From assembly GCF_000241955.1 (NCBI RefSeq), contig NC_016818.1, forward strand, positions 4,340,001-4,404,000: a DNA stretch of 64,000 bases, read 5' to 3'. The translations under genes were made by a program, and so were the position numbers. Below are positions 24,798 through 36,745 of the stretch, one piece after another. The stretch comes from Rahnella aquatilis CIP 78.65 = ATCC 33071. Lineage in GTDB: Bacteria > Pseudomonadota > Gammaproteobacteria > Enterobacterales > Enterobacteriaceae. The number at the start of each line of letters is the position of its first letter. Position 1 is the first letter of the stretch. The notes below the pieces were generated by a model. That model did no database searches, was not told the origin of the DNA, and was given only the letters and a program-made list of their open reading frames with translations.

Positions 24798-26756
24798 TCA
24801 GGCAAGGAACGCATGCTGATAACGGTGCAGCATCTCGGTCAGACGCCGCACCGGCTCAGTGACTTTCAGCGGTGCGTCGTACTCAACCAGTTTTTCCTGA
24901 TATTCGCCCAGCTCTTTCAGTAAACGCTGATAGTAATAGGTGCGTTTGCCTTCGCCTGAGGACGACACCACATGATCGGCGGTGTTACGTATTTTCTTGT
25001 GGAACGCTGACAGCTCGTCATTCACCGGCACTTCGGCCAGTTTCATGCGCTGGTGGGCGATAATCAGCATCAGCGCCAGACGGTATTTGCCGATGTCATT
25101 CGGGAACATCACCAGCAACTGGTTCAGCTGATGATAAAGCGCCGGAAGGTGGTTTTCACGACGCCGGTATGCTTTGGTGGTCAGCGCCGATACCGCGCTG
25201 CTCATGAAGCGGTTAAGCAGCGTACGGCCGGTTTTCTCACGGGATTTATCCCGCACAATCAGTAACACCGCCATCGCGATAACCGTACCGATCGCCTGCC
25301 CCATCGCGTTATCCAGAAACGACGTGACGTTAAATACCATCGGATTGCTGAGCACCAGAATATTAATGGTGCCCGCCAGCAATCCGAGCATACCGAGACG
25401 ACGCTTGGTCACTTCGATACCGATAAAGAAAGTGAAGATCCCCAGCATCAGACACAGCAGGAACAGACTCTGCTGCGTCGCGGGCATAATCAGCATAAAC
25501 ATCATCGAACCGACCGGGATCGCCAGCAACATGCCGATGATGAAATCCATAGCCATGCCTTTCGGATTTGGCGTACGCATCGCCAGCGAGGTCACCACAG
25601 CAATGATAATCACGCAGCCGCTGGCCGACGTCCAGCCTGTCCACAACCACATCAGGCAGCCGATAGCTGTTGCAGTGAAGGTTCGCAGGCCGTTGACCAG
25701 CGCATGATGACGTTCAGCCGAAACAGGCCGCACGACCACTTCACCGTCGAGCACACCGCTTTCAATGACGCTGATACTGCTGTTGGTCTGGATGCCTTTT
25801 ATCAGCAACAGCGCACGGGTGCCGGCACCGGTCCAGGCGCTGACCGTCATGAGCACGTTGTCGCTGTGCATGCCGGTAATTATCTGGCGCAACTGTTTCA
25901 GCCTGCGGTGTACATCCGCCACGGTTTCAGCAGGTTCAGCGAACAACGCTTTCAGGTCAGGCGAAATCCGCTCCGGTGAGTTTTGTAAAATCAGATAGGT
26001 TTCACACGCCTGCGTGATCATGCTCAGCGAGGTGCTGTGCAGCGCTTTCAGGCGACGATTGCATCGCTGCCAGCGTGAAGACTCCATCATCAGGCTGCCA
26101 CGCATACCGTTCAGCGCAGTGGTGCTTTTTACCAGGTTATTCCAGGAATTATCGATGTCTTCCTTCGTCCCGCTGTTCACGCAAATCCGCATCAGCGCAA
26201 ACTGATCCAACATCAGCTGACTGACGGCGCGGTCGATATCTTTTTTAATGGAACGGGGAGAGAACAGTAAGTCAGCGACGATGGCACAGCAAATCCCGAT
26301 AACGATTTCACTGCAACGCTCAACCGCAAACTGCGGCGTTTGCAGGGGGGAACTGGCAGACGTCACCACGATAATCAGTGCGGTATAACCGGCCAGACCC
26401 AGCGCATACGAGTTCTCAATACGCACCAGCGATGACCACCAGGTGCACACGCCCGCCCAGATGCAACACAGCAACAGCATAACGACCGGCGCGCGGGCGG
26501 TGGCAATCACGATCACCAGCGCCGCGATACAGCCGATAAAAGTGCCGATAACACGCAGAAAACCACGATGACGAATAGCACCGGCAAAGGGTTCTCCCCC
26601 CGCGGCCAGCGCAGGGCCGGACGTCACGATGGCGGCGGTCATGGCCGACCAGCGCGGAGTTTCGAGTTGCAGATAAAAGCCGAGAACCAGTGCGCCGAGG
26701 ATCGCGAACGTTAGCTTGCAGGCAAAACGCACACGCGGGATAAGTACGCTATTCAT
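24798..26756 (-). CDS. aaeB: p-hydroxybenzoic acid efflux pump subunit AaeB
   Basis: This 652-residue inner-membrane protein has two blocks of hydrophobic segments (N-terminal about 10-150 and central about 355-520) flanked by soluble domains. This is the fusaric-acid-resistance/AaeB form ([20 protein letters not shown] segment present). With AaeA it exports aromatic carboxylic acids. The frame opens at a TTG at 26774. ATG 26756 ([11 protein letters not shown]) matches the family and lies behind GGAAAG, 10 bases after the aaeA stop. Confidence 0.94.
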   Translation of the reverse strand: MNSVLIPRVRFACKLTFAILGALVLGFYLQLETPRWSAMTAAIVTSGPALAAGGEPFAGAIRHRGFLRVIGTFIGCIAALVIVIATARAPVVMLLLCCIWAGVCTWWSSLVRIENSYALGLAGYTALIIVVTSASSPLQTPQFAVERCSEIVIGICCAIVADLLFSPRSIKKDIDRAVSQLMLDQFALMRICVNSGTKEDIDNSWNNLVKSTTALNGMRGSLMMESSRWQRCNRRLKALHSTSLSMITQACETYLILQNSPERISPDLKALFAEPAETVADVHRRLKQLRQIITGMHSDNVLMTVSAWTGAGTRALLLIKGIQTNSSISVIESGVLDGEVVVRPVSAERHHALVNGLRTFTATAIGCLMWLWTGWTSASGCVIIIAVVTSLAMRTPNPKGMAMDFIIGMLLAIPVGSMMFMLIMPATQQSLFLLCLMLGIFTFFIGIEVTKRRLGMLGLLAGTINILVLSNPMVFNVTSFLDNAMGQAIGTVIAMAVLLIVRDKSREKTGRTLLNRFMSSAVSALTTKAYRRRENHLPALYHQLNQLLVMFPNDIGKYRLALMLIIAHQRMKLAEVPVNDELSAFHKKIRNTADHVVSSSGEGKRTYYYQRLLKELGEYQEKLVEYDAPLKVTEPVRRLTEMLHRYQHAFLA

Positions 26757-26766
26757 CTTTCCGGCC

Positions 26767-27702
26767 TTAACCAAACTCTCTCAGACGATGCAGGAGGCGA
26801 AGGAACGGGGATCCTTCATCTTGTTTACGGTCATGGCTGCCGGTAATCACCACCGTCGCCGTGGTACCTGCCGGATAAGGATGTTGCTGATCTTCAGCAT
26901 CAAGCAGGATTTTCACCGGCACACGCTGCGCCAGACGCACCCATTCGAGGTTGCTGTCGATAGTCGCCAGACCGTTGGTCGCCGCAGAAGAGGAACTGTT
27001 AGTCACCGCGGCCGCTACGCTGTCGACCGTACCGTGCATGATGCGGTTGCTGCCGAGCGGCGTGATTTCCGCACGATCACCTTTTTTCAGCCCGGACAGT
27101 TTGGTTTCTTCCAGATAGGCCAGAATATAGAAGGAATTTTTCTTCACCAGCGCCACGGCGGTCGAACCACGGTTGATGTAGTTGCCCGGATGGACGGTCA
27201 GGTTAGTGACCCAGCCGTCGGCAGGTGCAACAACCACGGTACGTTCCAGATCCAGTATCGCCAGATCCCGTGCAGCCTGCGCTTTCGCCATCTGATGTTG
27301 AGCGGTTTGCAGCACGTTATTTGCCTGATCGATTTCTTCCTGCGACATGGCCTGAACGCCCAGTTTCACACGGCGTCCGGCTTCGCGTTTTTTCTCAGAA
27401 ACCAGCGCCTGGTAATACGCGACGTCAGCACTCGCTTCGTCCAGCGCCTGCTGGTAGCGCGGCTGGTCGATTTTGAACAGCACCTGCCCTTTCTTCACCA
27501 GTTGGTTATCAACCACCGGCACATCGGTAATCAGACCGGTGACATCGGGCGCGATAGACACCACGTCAGCGGTAAATTTGGCATCACGGGTCCATGGAGA
27601 TTCTGTATAGAACGCCCAGGCTTTGAAGATTGCGATGACAGCCAGCACGACAAGAATCAACGTTATTGTGTAACGTATTATTTTTATGGAGAAATTTTTC
27701 AC
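26767..27702 (-). CDS. aaeA: p-hydroxybenzoic acid efflux pump subunit AaeA
   Basis: This 311-residue membrane-fusion (HlyD-type) protein has one N-terminal membrane anchor (about 10-28), a biotinyl-lipoyl-like hairpin ([22 protein letters not shown], ending with [12 protein letters not shown]) and an alpha-helical coil between them. It links the AaeB pump to the outer membrane. It lies 7 bases after aaeX in the aaeXAB operon. Confidence 0.95.
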   Translation of the reverse strand: MKNFSIKIIRYTITLILVVLAVIAIFKAWAFYTESPWTRDAKFTADVVSIAPDVTGLITDVPVVDNQLVKKGQVLFKIDQPRYQQALDEASADVAYYQALVSEKKREAGRRVKLGVQAMSQEEIDQANNVLQTAQHQMAKAQAARDLAILDLERTVVVAPADGWVTNLTVHPGNYINRGSTAVALVKKNSFYILAYLEETKLSGLKKGDRAEITPLGSNRIMHGTVDSVAAAVTNSSSSAATNGLATIDSNLEWVRLAQRVPVKILLDAEDQQHPYPAGTTATVVITGSHDRKQDEGSPFLRLLHRLREFG

Positions 27703-27709
27703 AACGCCC

Positions 27710-27916
27710 TCAGACGAACATGCAGGAGATCAGGTAGAAAAGACAGCAGTACAACGCTGTGTTGAACAACGCCGGGTGCCAGACAAAGTCATAAATTCCG
27801 GTGGGTTGCAATACGCGCCGCAGCAGGAAAAACACCACCAGAGCCAGCAATATTTCAAAAAACACCGGAGGAAACGACAATCCGAAAATCACCATTACCG
27901 GAAGCAAACTCATCAA
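27710..27916 (-). CDS. aaeX: Small membrane protein AaeX
   Basis: This 68-residue protein (E. coli 67) has two hydrophobic helices and a typical DUF1656 start ([18 protein letters not shown]). It is the first gene of aaeXAB, transcribed divergently from aaeR. The exact role in efflux is not known. Confidence 0.93.
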   Translation of the reverse strand: MMSLLPVMVIFGLSFPPVFFEILLALVVFFLLRRVLQPTGIYDFVWHPALFNTALYCCLFYLISCMFV

Positions 27917-28152
27917 AAATTCCTTACATTATTACGACGGACAAACACATATCGTCCCGCGCACGCATCATGGGTTATTTTAGGCAACGGCACGCGACCC
28001 GGAGAAAAATAATTCAACGGGAGCAGAGCAATGAAGCCGCAGAGTTGCCAGGGGAGTGTGCGAAGGTAAGCATGATGTCAGGAAAACTGAAACCTGAGCT
28101 TTATCGCCCGGAAGGGTATATTAGCGTGCTTATTATCAACGGATCAACGTTC

Positions 28153-28168
28153 TGTGATCTAAATCACT
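28153..28168. promoter_or_regulatory. Candidate CRP-like site upstream of aaeR
   Basis: TGTGATCTAAATCACT matches TGTGA-N6-TCACA except for the last base. It lies 18 bases before the aaeR start, in the 270-base gap shared with aaeXAB. So close to the start codon it would more likely repress aaeR than activate it. Confidence 0.45.
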
Positions 28169-28186
28169 TTTAAGCCAGAGTTAACA

Positions 28187-29125
28187 ATGGACCGATTAAA
28201 ACGCATGTCGATCTTTGCTCAGGTGGTGGAAAGCGGCTCGTTCACGGCGGCCGCACGACGCCTCGACATGAGCGTTTCCGCCATCAGTCAGACGATTTCA
28301 AAGCTGGAAAATGATTTACAAATCAAACTGCTAAACCGCAGCACCCGCAGTCTTGGCCTGACAGAAGCCGGTAAGATTTACTATCAGGGCTGCCGGAAAA
28401 TGTTGCACGATGTGCGTGAAGTGCATGAACAATTGTATTCCTTCAACAATACCCCGACCGGCACATTACGCATCGGCAGCTCATCGACAATGGCACAAAA
28501 TGTTCTTGCTGCCATGACCGCAGAAATGCTCACCGAATACCCCGGCCTCACGGTGAATCTGGTAACCGGCATTCCTGCACCGGATCTCATCGCTGACGGG
28601 CTGGATCTGGTGATCCGCGTCGGCGCGTTGCAGGATTCCAGTCTGTTCAGCACCCGTTTAGGCTCAATGCCGATGGTGGTGTGCGCGGCGCGCAGTTATC
28701 TGGCGCAACACGGCACGCCGGAGAAACCCGCCGATATGGTGAATTTTTCCTGGCTGGAATACAGCGTCCGCCCGGACAGTGAATTCGAACTCATCGCCCC
28801 CGAAGGTATTTCGACCCGCATTACGCCACAGGGCCGTTTCGTCACCAACGATTCGCAGACCATGATCCGCTGGCTGAAAGCCGGTGTCGGTATCGCGTAT
28901 GTGCCGCTGATGTGGGTGATTGAGGAGATCAATGCCGGTGAGGTGGAAATTCTGTTCAGACGCTATCAGTCTGATCCGCGCCCGGTTTATGCGCTGTATA
29001 CCGAAAAAGACAAACTCCCGCTGAAGGTGCAGGTCTGCATTGATTATCTGACGGATTATTTCAAACGGGTGAGTAAGGTGTATCAGGGTTACAGGCAGGG
29101 AAAGAAAATCACGCAGTGGAATTAA
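28187..29125 (+). CDS. aaeR: LysR-type regulator AaeR
   Basis: This 312-residue protein has an N-terminal winged HTH (about 1-60, FAQVVESGSFTAAARRLDMS) and a LysR effector-binding domain. AaeR activates aaeXAB in response to aromatic carboxylic acids. The divergent position is the same as in E. coli, and tldD follows on the opposite strand, again as in E. coli. Confidence 0.94.
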   Translation: MDRLKRMSIFAQVVESGSFTAAARRLDMSVSAISQTISKLENDLQIKLLNRSTRSLGLTEAGKIYYQGCRKMLHDVREVHEQLYSFNNTPTGTLRIGSSSTMAQNVLAAMTAEMLTEYPGLTVNLVTGIPAPDLIADGLDLVIRVGALQDSSLFSTRLGSMPMVVCAARSYLAQHGTPEKPADMVNFSWLEYSVRPDSEFELIAPEGISTRITPQGRFVTNDSQTMIRWLKAGVGIAYVPLMWVIEEINAGEVEILFRRYQSDPRPVYALYTEKDKLPLKVQVCIDYLTDYFKRVSKVYQGYRQGKKITQWN

Positions 29126-29171
29126 CCCTCCCCTTATGAAAGAGGAGGAATAACACCGAAATAATCTTCTG

Positions 29172-30617
29172 CTACGCAGTGCCGCCGACGGTGAGATTAT
29201 CCAGTTTCAGGGTTGGCTGACCGACCCCGACCGGCAGACTCTGGCCTTCTTTACCACATACGCCGACGCCTTTATCGAGCGCCAGATCGTTGCCGACCAT
29301 GGAAATCTGTTGCATCGCTTCAATGCCCGAGCCGATTAGCGTCGCGCCTTTCACCGGTTTGGTGATGCGGCCTTTTTCGATCAGATATGCTTCGGACGTA
29401 GAGAATACGAATTTACCCGAGGTGATATCCACCTGACCGCCGCCGAAGTTTGGCGCATACAGGCCAAACTCTACACTGCTGATGATCTCTTCCGGCGTGG
29501 ATTTGCCGCCGAGCATATAGGTGTTGGTCATACGCGGCATCGGCAGGTGTGCGTAAGATTCGCGGCGGCCGTTGCCGGTCGGCGCAACACCCATCAGGCG
29601 CGCATTCAGTTTGTCCTGCATATAACCTTTCAGCACGCCATTTTCGATCAGCATGTTGTACTGACCCGGCACACCTTCATCATCAATCGCCAGCGAACCG
29701 CGCAGATTCGGGATCGTACCGTCATCCACCACGGTGCAGAGTTCAGACGCCACCTGTTTGCCCATCTGACCGCTAAATACAGAAGTCCCGCGACGGTTAA
29801 AGTCACCTTCCAGACCGTGGCCTACCGCCTCGTGCAACAGCACGCCCGGCCAGCCCGCGCCCAGAACCACCGGCATGCCGCCCGCAGGCGCCGCCACTGC
29901 GGTCAGATTCAGTAATGCCATACGCACGGCATCACGGGCAAAAGCTTCCGCACGCACTTCACCGTTAACGGTTTCGAGGAAGTAGTCATAACCGACACGA
30001 CCGCCGCCGCCACTTGAGCCACGCTCACGACGTCCGTCCTGTTCAACCAGAACGCTCACGGACAGGCGCACCAGCGGGCGAATATCTGCCGCCAGCGTGC
30101 CGTCAGTGGCAGCCACCAGGATGTTTTCATACACGCCGGTGATGCTGGCACTGACTTCCTGCACACGCTTATCGGCCGCTCGGGCAATTTTGTCGACGCG
30201 GTGCAGCAGTTCGATTTTTGCTTCGCGTGGCAGGCTTTGCAGCGGATCCAGTGGCGAATAAAGAGATTTGTAGGCGATTTCGCCCAGCGTGTGTGCTTTG
30301 CCATTGCCCTGCTCGCGGACAATACTGCGGGCAGCCGTTGCACTCAGGTTCAGGGCATTCAGGGTGATTTGGTCAGCGTAAGCAAAACCGGTTTTTTCAC
30401 CGCTGACTGCGCGGACACCGACGCCCTGATCGATATTGTAAGAACCGTCTTTGATGATGCTGTCTTCGATCACCCAGGCTTCATGGAAACTGGACTGGAA
30501 AAAGAGATCGGCATAATCGAGACGACGTTCAGACAACTGGCCCAAAATGGAAAACAGATCCTGATGACTCAGATTATTGGCAGTTAGTAACTGCTCACTG
30601 ACTAAGGCCAGACTCAT
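29172..30617 (-). CDS. tldD: Metalloprotease TldD
   Basis: This 481-residue protein (the usual length) is the catalytic partner of TldE/PmbA. The zinc-binding HExxxH motif is visible in [18 protein letters not shown] (about residues 263-267), and a C-terminal cysteine segment follows ([15 protein letters not shown]). It is likely in one transcript with yhdP upstream. Confidence 0.97.
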   Translation of the reverse strand: MSLALVSEQLLTANNLSHQDLFSILGQLSERRLDYADLFFQSSFHEAWVIEDSIIKDGSYNIDQGVGVRAVSGEKTGFAYADQITLNALNLSATAARSIVREQGNGKAHTLGEIAYKSLYSPLDPLQSLPREAKIELLHRVDKIARAADKRVQEVSASITGVYENILVAATDGTLAADIRPLVRLSVSVLVEQDGRRERGSSGGGGRVGYDYFLETVNGEVRAEAFARDAVRMALLNLTAVAAPAGGMPVVLGAGWPGVLLHEAVGHGLEGDFNRRGTSVFSGQMGKQVASELCTVVDDGTIPNLRGSLAIDDEGVPGQYNMLIENGVLKGYMQDKLNARLMGVAPTGNGRRESYAHLPMPRMTNTYMLGGKSTPEEIISSVEFGLYAPNFGGGQVDITSGKFVFSTSEAYLIEKGRITKPVKGATLIGSGIEAMQQISMVGNDLALDKGVGVCGKEGQSLPVGVGQPTLKLDNLTVGGTA

Positions 30618-30759
30618 AGATGTTCACTCTCTTTTAGACGACAATCCGGCGGGCTGACCGTGATAAAAACGGTCAACCTGCCAGACAATCCATTGTTACA
30701 AGGTTATTAACAGCCTAACACAGCACGAACGAGGTTTCCTGCCACCTTCGCCGGTGAGA

Positions 30760-33700
30760 TTACTGTGCAGCGGCGGCTTTCGGATGTTCAACCGGCTTAC
30801 GCAGAATTTCGTTGATGCGCGGTTCTGCAATAGTGCCGTCAATCTGATAGCGGATAAGCGAAATTTTATTCCACAGCGGTGCCAGTACTTTGCTGGCAGC
30901 GAAGACCGCAACGCCCGCCACCGGATTGATGACGAACGCCGTCGCCACGCCCACGGTGGCGGAAATTTCCGGTGCAATCACGGCTTCGAGATCCAGTTGC
31001 TGATTCACGAAATTGACCTTCCCGGTGATGGCGATATCTGCTTCCAGACCATCAATCAGCAGATCGTCGGTATGAAGTACGCCGTCTTTAATCCAGGCAG
31101 TGGATTTGATCGAGTCAAAATAGAAGCCCTGACCAAAGGTATCGCTGAAATCGAGACGCAGTTTGCGCAGCAACGCATCGAAGCTGACCAGTCGCAGCAG
31201 TTGTCCGGCGCGGCCCGTTCCCACATCTGCAATTTCACCTTTCCCCAGCGTATTTTTCAAGGTGCCATTCAGCGTGCTGATATCCGGTTTCCACGGCACG
31301 GATTTCCAGTGCAGATCGAAGTTAACGTCAAACGGCGCGCCTTTCAGCGGCGTGGTCACACCAAAGAATGACATGGCCTGCTCAATATTTTTACCGGTCA
31401 GCTTGCCTTTCAGGCCAGTGTTTTCGCCCTGCCCGTCCTGCTTCCAGTCGCCCTGTACGTCGAGACGCGCCACACCGGTATCTATCAGACCGTTACGCAA
31501 CATCAGCTGATCGCCTTGCGGTGTCAGGTCGGCGTTCACTTTGCGGAAGTTCTGGCCGAGGAACCAGCAGGCCTCGCAGCGCAGTTGTAATGACGGCCAG
31601 CTGGCAAACGAAACCTTATCGTTAGCAGACGGATTACCGCCCGGTGGTGCGCTGGTGGCCACGTCTTCCGGCGTCCATTGCGGATTAAAATAGAGGTATT
31701 TAATATTCGCCAGCCACGGGCCGTTGTCATTCATGTTCAGCATGCCATCGATTTCCTTACCTTTGGCAGTGACCTCCATGCCCTGATGTCCCTGCACCGA
31801 GGTAAGGGTCAGGTCATTCCAGACCTGTCCGGCCAACGTTAGCGCAGGCGTTGTCAGGATAATCTGGTGCGGGAAGCTGAAACCGGCCAGTTTGGTATTA
31901 GTGTCCTGCGTCGCTTTATCCGGCGACAGCAAACCCAGCCAGCTTTCGCCGTCAAGCGCGGGCAGATGCAGCGTCAGGCTGCTGTCATCCGGCAAGGGTG
32001 GCGTTTTTTTGCTGTTTGCCTGCCACGATGCGCGATCGAGTTTCAGCTGTTTGCCCAGCAGCCAGCGGCTGTTGAAATGGTCTTTGCCCGCCAGCACGCC
32101 TTGCAGATTAAAGCTGTGAAGGTCACCTTTAACGTTCACTACCAGCGGCATCGGCTGCCCGGCTTTCTTATTCAACGGGTCGGGTAAGTGACTGCTCACA
32201 TCTTTCAGATCGGCGTTAACATCCACGGTATACGTTGGCGTACCTTTGTGAGGCAGCGTGATATTAACGTCACCTTTCCATGGCGTCCCGCCAGAAATTT
32301 TACTGGCTGCTGCCGCTGGCAAGCCGGGGATCTTCGACATTTGCCAGTTCGCGTCCAGCCCTACCTGCACGTTGAAATGGTCTTGCAGTTCCTGGGTGCT
32401 GAACATCACATTGACCGGTTGCCCGAACCAGTTGCCGGTCAGCCGGTTACTTTGCAGGTTGCCGTTGTCATAACTGAACTGACCGCTGAGCTGGCTGATT
32501 TTGCTGTTCAGCGGTTTGATAAACAGGCTGTTGTTATTGAGCGTGACGCCACCGGATGCGCGCACAGGTTCACCATCCAGCGGAATATCCAGATGTAAGC
32601 GACCATTCACTTCACCGCCAATCTGCAATTCCTGTAGCGCCGAGCCCAGCGAGTCATGCAGCGGTGTATCCATGAAATAGTCGCCGATATCTTTACCCTG
32701 CCCGCGAAGGTCAGCATCAATAAACAGCTTTTCTTTCAGATAATCAGGAATATTGGCAACGACATTGTTGCCGTCCACGTTGCCCAGTTTGGTGTGCGCG
32801 GCCTTCATAAACAGGCCGTCATTGAGGAAATCAAGATCGATATCCAGATCGGTCAGCGCTGGCCAGCCTGGCTGGAACGCAAAGGTCGAGTGGCGTAGCG
32901 GAACCCAGACTTCAAACTGTCCTTCGTTCTTTTTGAACGGGAAATGCTGGGGATTGCCGTTGAAAGTCAGCGTGGCATTATCAACCTGACCGGCCCGGAT
33001 CGCGCCGCTCAGATAATCCACCAGATGTTTACCCATCAGCGGCTCAGGGAAATAGCGCCAGGCCTGACTGGCGTCATACAGGCGAATACCGGCCAGAATA
33101 TTCAGCCACGGCTCGCCTTTGACAGGCTGGTTATAGCGAAAATCGCCTTTCGCCCACAACGCGCTGGCTTTGACATCCACGTCTTTACCTGACAATGACC
33201 AACCTTCTTTACCGTCCGTCCAGTTAAAGGTCCCGGTCGCCGCACTGACGTCCAGCGGTGCACGGAACATTTCACCGAACGGCAGCAGGCTGTCTTGTAA
33301 TTTCACCGTCATCTGCCCGCCCGCCACGCTCCCTTTCAGGCCACCGCTGAAATGGTTAACGCCCGGCAGCAGTTCCCAGCGCTGCCAGCTGACATCGCGC
33401 CAGTTCACATCAAAACGGGTCTGATCCGGCTGCCTGAGCGGAATATCCAGCGCGAGGCGGTCGACATAACCCGCAGGCTTCAGATCCTGCCAGCGCTCCA
33501 GTAAAGCCGGGGTCAGGAAAGAGATGGTCGGGATTACCGGGCCTAAGCGTTCCAGTTGCAGATGGGTGCCACGGATGCGCAGCTCTTCGCCCTGCGAAGG
33601 CCCGAGAAACTGGTTATTTTCCGGCAGATAAAGTGCCTCAAGCCGGCCTTTCGGCCAGGCCACACCATCGGTTTTCAGATTCAACTGCTTCGTGCCAATC

Positions 33701-34608
33701 TGCCAGCCGTTACCCTGACGGTTGCCGTGCAATGTCAGATTATCAACATCGAGCTGGTGTTTGTCGGTGCCATTTTTCCAGGTGGCAGAGCCATTTTTCA
33801 GCAATGCGTCACCGGCATAAATATCGCCATTACGCACCGTCAGCCACGCCGCGAGGCTAAAGTTAGCACTTTCCACACCGGTATTATTGCGCAACCACCG
33901 GCTGAACCACGGCTTCATGTCGATATCGTCGGCCTGAAGATAAATTTTCCCGTTATTGAGCAGACCATTGGTATCGTGCAGATCCATACGTAACTGCACA
34001 ATGCCGTGCTGCCCGTTAAAACTCGACAGGCTAAGCTGCCCTTCGGCGCGATGGCGGTTGTGGCTGTTCAGCCAGGTCATCTGAGGAATGTCGAATTCCG
34101 CACGTGGGCCGGAAGGGGTCAGGAAGGAAATGCGGCTGTTACGCAGATCGAAATGGTCGACCTGTCTGAGGAAGATATCGCTGACGCGGTTTGGCTGGAT
34201 AGCATTGCCTTTATTGCTTTCCCCCCCCAGCGTGCTGTTTAAATCCAGCTGTAAATTGTAGAAAGTGAGGTCGCGGAACTGCCAGCGGAAATGCAGCAAG
34301 GATTGCCAGACGTCCAGCGCCAGGGTAATGCGCTGAACCTGCCACTTTGAATCAGGCAATGTCACCTGAAGGCCGCGGATCTCCATAATCGGCCCAAAGG
34401 TTTTCCAGCTGGCACTGACTTGCGATAATTCGATCGGTACGCCCGTGACCGCCTCGACTTTCCCGACCAGTTGATCCTGAAAGCGGGTCAACTGAGGCAA
34501 TGCCAGACGCAAGCCACTGATCACCAAAGCCACTATCACGACAAGGGTTGCGCTGGTGGTTAATAAAATACCGGGCAGTCGCCTCAAACCTCTCTCCTTG
34601 TTTTCCAT
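30760..34608 (-). CDS. yhdP: AsmA-like phospholipid transport protein YhdP
   Basis: This 1282-residue protein is the largest in the window (E. coli about 1266). It has a single N-terminal membrane helix (about 10-32), a long beta-rich periplasmic stretch of the DUF3971/AsmA2 type (the lipid groove seen in bridge-like proteins) and a C-terminal hydrophobic part. YhdP, with TamB and YdbH, moves phospholipids to the outer membrane. It lies between rng and tldD, as in E. coli. Confidence 0.95.
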   Translation of the reverse strand: MENKERGLRRLPGILLTTSATLVVIVALVISGLRLALPQLTRFQDQLVGKVEAVTGVPIELSQVSASWKTFGPIMEIRGLQVTLPDSKWQVQRITLALDVWQSLLHFRWQFRDLTFYNLQLDLNSTLGGESNKGNAIQPNRVSDIFLRQVDHFDLRNSRISFLTPSGPRAEFDIPQMTWLNSHNRHRAEGQLSLSSFNGQHGIVQLRMDLHDTNGLLNNGKIYLQADDIDMKPWFSRWLRNNTGVESANFSLAAWLTVRNGDIYAGDALLKNGSATWKNGTDKHQLDVDNLTLHGNRQGNGWQIGTKQLNLKTDGVAWPKGRLEALYLPENNQFLGPSQGEELRIRGTHLQLERLGPVIPTISFLTPALLERWQDLKPAGYVDRLALDIPLRQPDQTRFDVNWRDVSWQRWELLPGVNHFSGGLKGSVAGGQMTVKLQDSLLPFGEMFRAPLDVSAATGTFNWTDGKEGWSLSGKDVDVKASALWAKGDFRYNQPVKGEPWLNILAGIRLYDASQAWRYFPEPLMGKHLVDYLSGAIRAGQVDNATLTFNGNPQHFPFKKNEGQFEVWVPLRHSTFAFQPGWPALTDLDIDLDFLNDGLFMKAAHTKLGNVDGNNVVANIPDYLKEKLFIDADLRGQGKDIGDYFMDTPLHDSLGSALQELQIGGEVNGRLHLDIPLDGEPVRASGGVTLNNNSLFIKPLNSKISQLSGQFSYDNGNLQSNRLTGNWFGQPVNVMFSTQELQDHFNVQVGLDANWQMSKIPGLPAAAASKISGGTPWKGDVNITLPHKGTPTYTVDVNADLKDVSSHLPDPLNKKAGQPMPLVVNVKGDLHSFNLQGVLAGKDHFNSRWLLGKQLKLDRASWQANSKKTPPLPDDSSLTLHLPALDGESWLGLLSPDKATQDTNTKLAGFSFPHQIILTTPALTLAGQVWNDLTLTSVQGHQGMEVTAKGKEIDGMLNMNDNGPWLANIKYLYFNPQWTPEDVATSAPPGGNPSANDKVSFASWPSLQLRCEACWFLGQNFRKVNADLTPQGDQLMLRNGLIDTGVARLDVQGDWKQDGQGENTGLKGKLTGKNIEQAMSFFGVTTPLKGAPFDVNFDLHWKSVPWKPDISTLNGTLKNTLGKGEIADVGTGRAGQLLRLVSFDALLRKLRLDFSDTFGQGFYFDSIKSTAWIKDGVLHTDDLLIDGLEADIAITGKVNFVNQQLDLEAVIAPEISATVGVATAFVINPVAGVAVFAASKVLAPLWNKISLIRYQIDGTIAEPRINEILRKPVEHPKAAAAQ

Positions 34609-34685
34609 TCCATGCAGGGTTTCACCCGCACAGACGGCAATGGAAACCTTTAACTTCCTGATGCTTCAGACGAATAGCCATCGGA

Positions 34686-36155
34686 TCACATCATGACGAC
34701 ATCGAACTGTTCCTGACTGTACAGCGGCTCGATCTGCACTTTCACCTGCTTGCCGACGAAAATTTCCACTTCGGCCAGTGCATGGGATTCTTCTCCCTTG
34801 AGCGCTTCCCCTACTGCGGCAGACGCGTAAACCAGGAAACGATCAGAATCGTAGGCATGATGTACACGCACGATTTCACGCAGAATTTCATAGCAGACGG
34901 TTTCCACGGTTTTCACCGTGCCGCGTGCATGACAGGTCGGACAATCGCTGCACAGCACATGTTCGACGCTTTCGCGGGTACGTTTGCGGGTCATTTCCAC
35001 CAGACCGAGCGCGGAGAAACCGTGAATGCCGGTTTTCACGCGGTCTTTCGACAGCGCCTGCTCAAGACTGTGCAACACGCGACGGCGGTGATCTTCATTG
35101 GACATATCAATGAAGTCGATGATGATAATGCCGCCGAGATTGCGCAATCGCAGCTGACGGGCAATGGCCTGCGTCGCTTCGGTGTTGGTGTTAAAAATAG
35201 TGTCTTCCAGATTGCGATGACCAACAAACGCACCGGTATTAATATCCACGGTGGTCATGGCTTCGGTCTGGTCGATAATCAGATAACCGCCGGACTTGAG
35301 TTCCACCTTGCGCTCAAGGGCACGCTGGATTTCGTTCTCCACATCGAACAGATCGAAAATAGGCTGCTTGCCGCTGTAATGCTCCAGCTTACTGGTCATT
35401 TCAGGCATGTATTCGCTGGTAAATTCGACCAGCAATTCATACGTCAGACGGGAGTCAACGCGGATACGGTCCAGTGCTTCACCGGCAAAATCACGCAGTA
35501 CGCGGTGCGCCAGCGCCAGCTCACCATACAGCTTGCACTTGGTTTTGTTGCGACGCTTGCGCTCCATCACCTTGGTCCACAAGCGTTTCAGGTAGGCCGC
35601 ATCTTGTTTGAGTTCTTCTTCGCCCACACCTTCGGCTGCGGTACGAATAATATAGCCACCATGCTCATCACAATATTCAGAAACGATACGTTTGAGACGA
35701 TCACGCTCAGCTTCGCTTTCGATACGCTGCGAAACACCCACGTGTGACGCACCGGGCATGAACACCAGATAGCGGGAAGGCAACGTAATGTCTGTCGTCA
35801 GGCGTGCGCCCTTGGTGCCAAGCGGATCTTTCACCACCTGCACCATCAGATCCTGGCCCTGATGCACCAGTTCTGCGATGTCACGCACGTGGAAATTTTT
35901 CTGTTCGTCACGCGCCACACATTCAGTGTGCGGCATGATGTCTGAAGCATGTAAAAACGCGGCTTTTTCAAGACCGATATCAACAAATGCGGCCTGCATA
36001 CCCGGCAGAACACGGCTGATACGCCCTTTATAAATGTTGCCGGCAATCCCGCGCTTGGTCTCGCGCTCAATATGGATTTCCTGCAGAATGCCACCGTCAA
36101 TGTAAGCCACGCGGGTTTCAGACGGGGTGACATTGACCAGTAATTCAGCTGTCAT
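34686..36155 (-). CDS. rng: Ribonuclease G
   Basis: This 489-residue protein has the same length as E. coli RNase G. It has an S1-like N-terminal domain, the 5'-sensor region and a DNase I-like catalytic part with the magnesium ligands (TVDINTG, IIDFIDM), then the CPTCHARG zinc-link motif. It matures 16S rRNA 5' ends and turns over mRNAs. The frame opens at 36191. ATG 36155 (MTAELLVNV) is the family start and overlaps the end of maf by 11 bases. Confidence 0.97.
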   Translation of the reverse strand: MTAELLVNVTPSETRVAYIDGGILQEIHIERETKRGIAGNIYKGRISRVLPGMQAAFVDIGLEKAAFLHASDIMPHTECVARDEQKNFHVRDIAELVHQGQDLMVQVVKDPLGTKGARLTTDITLPSRYLVFMPGASHVGVSQRIESEAERDRLKRIVSEYCDEHGGYIIRTAAEGVGEEELKQDAAYLKRLWTKVMERKRRNKTKCKLYGELALAHRVLRDFAGEALDRIRVDSRLTYELLVEFTSEYMPEMTSKLEHYSGKQPIFDLFDVENEIQRALERKVELKSGGYLIIDQTEAMTTVDINTGAFVGHRNLEDTIFNTNTEATQAIARQLRLRNLGGIIIIDFIDMSNEDHRRRVLHSLEQALSKDRVKTGIHGFSALGLVEMTRKRTRESVEHVLCSDCPTCHARGTVKTVETVCYEILREIVRVHHAYDSDRFLVYASAAVGEALKGEESHALAEVEIFVGKQVKVQIEPLYSQEQFDVVMM

Positions 36156-36738
36156 GTTTTCTCCTAAGCTCGCGTAAGGCAGAAAATTCATTAAACAGTT
36201 CCTGAGTTTCCACTAAAGGAAGGCCCACAACTGCATAGTAACTGCCACGAATTTCACGGACGAAACAACCGCCCTTTCCCTGAATACCATAAGCGCCCGC
36301 TTTATCCATGGGCTCACCGCTCAGAATATAATGTGCAATATCGTCGCAGGATAGTGAACGGAAGGTGACATCGGTCACAACCAACGTATTGAGGCATTCC
36401 TGCCTGTCAGCAAACGCAATGGCGGTCATCACCTGATGCTGTTTTCCAGACAATGCCTTCAGCATAACAGCGGCTTGCGCTTGGTCACGTGGCTTTTCCA
36501 ACACTTTACCGTCGAGGACCACAATCGTATCTGCGCCAAGCACCGGCAAATCCTCTGCCGCGACCGCCACACCGGCCTGCGCTTTATCTTTCGCCAGCCG
36601 TAAAACATAATCTTGCGGGGCTTCGTCAGGCTGACGCTCTTCTGCAACTTCAGTCACCAGACGCTCGAAAGGCAGTTCCAGCAAGGCCAGTAATTCACGG
36701 CGACGTGGTGACCCGGAAGCCAGATAAAGTGCGGTCAT
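36145..36738 (-). CDS. maf: Maf-like nucleotide pyrophosphatase (YhdE)
   Basis: This 197-residue protein has the same length as E. coli YhdE, which hydrolyses dTTP/UTP and modified pyrimidine nucleotides. The Maf signature [10 protein letters not shown] is at the N-terminus and the catalytic [10 protein letters not shown] follows. ATG 36738 (MTALYLASG) is chosen over the upstream in-frame codon at 36759. It is in the mreB-mreC-mreD-maf-rng run. Confidence 0.95.
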   Translation of the reverse strand: MTALYLASGSPRRRELLALLELPFERLVTEVAEERQPDEAPQDYVLRLAKDKAQAGVAVAAEDLPVLGADTIVVLDGKVLEKPRDQAQAAVMLKALSGKQHQVMTAIAFADRQECLNTLVVTDVTFRSLSCDDIAHYILSGEPMDKAGAYGIQGKGGCFVREIRGSYYAVVGLPLVETQELFNEFSALRELRRKHDS

Positions 36739-36745
36739 AACATCC

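Noticed and set aside
26716..27765. 349-codon open frame on the + strand
   Set aside because: Antisense shadow of aaeA, which is intact with its family length and operon context.
34782..35747. 321-codon open frame on the + strand
   Set aside because: Antisense shadow of rng, which is full length with conserved catalytic residues.
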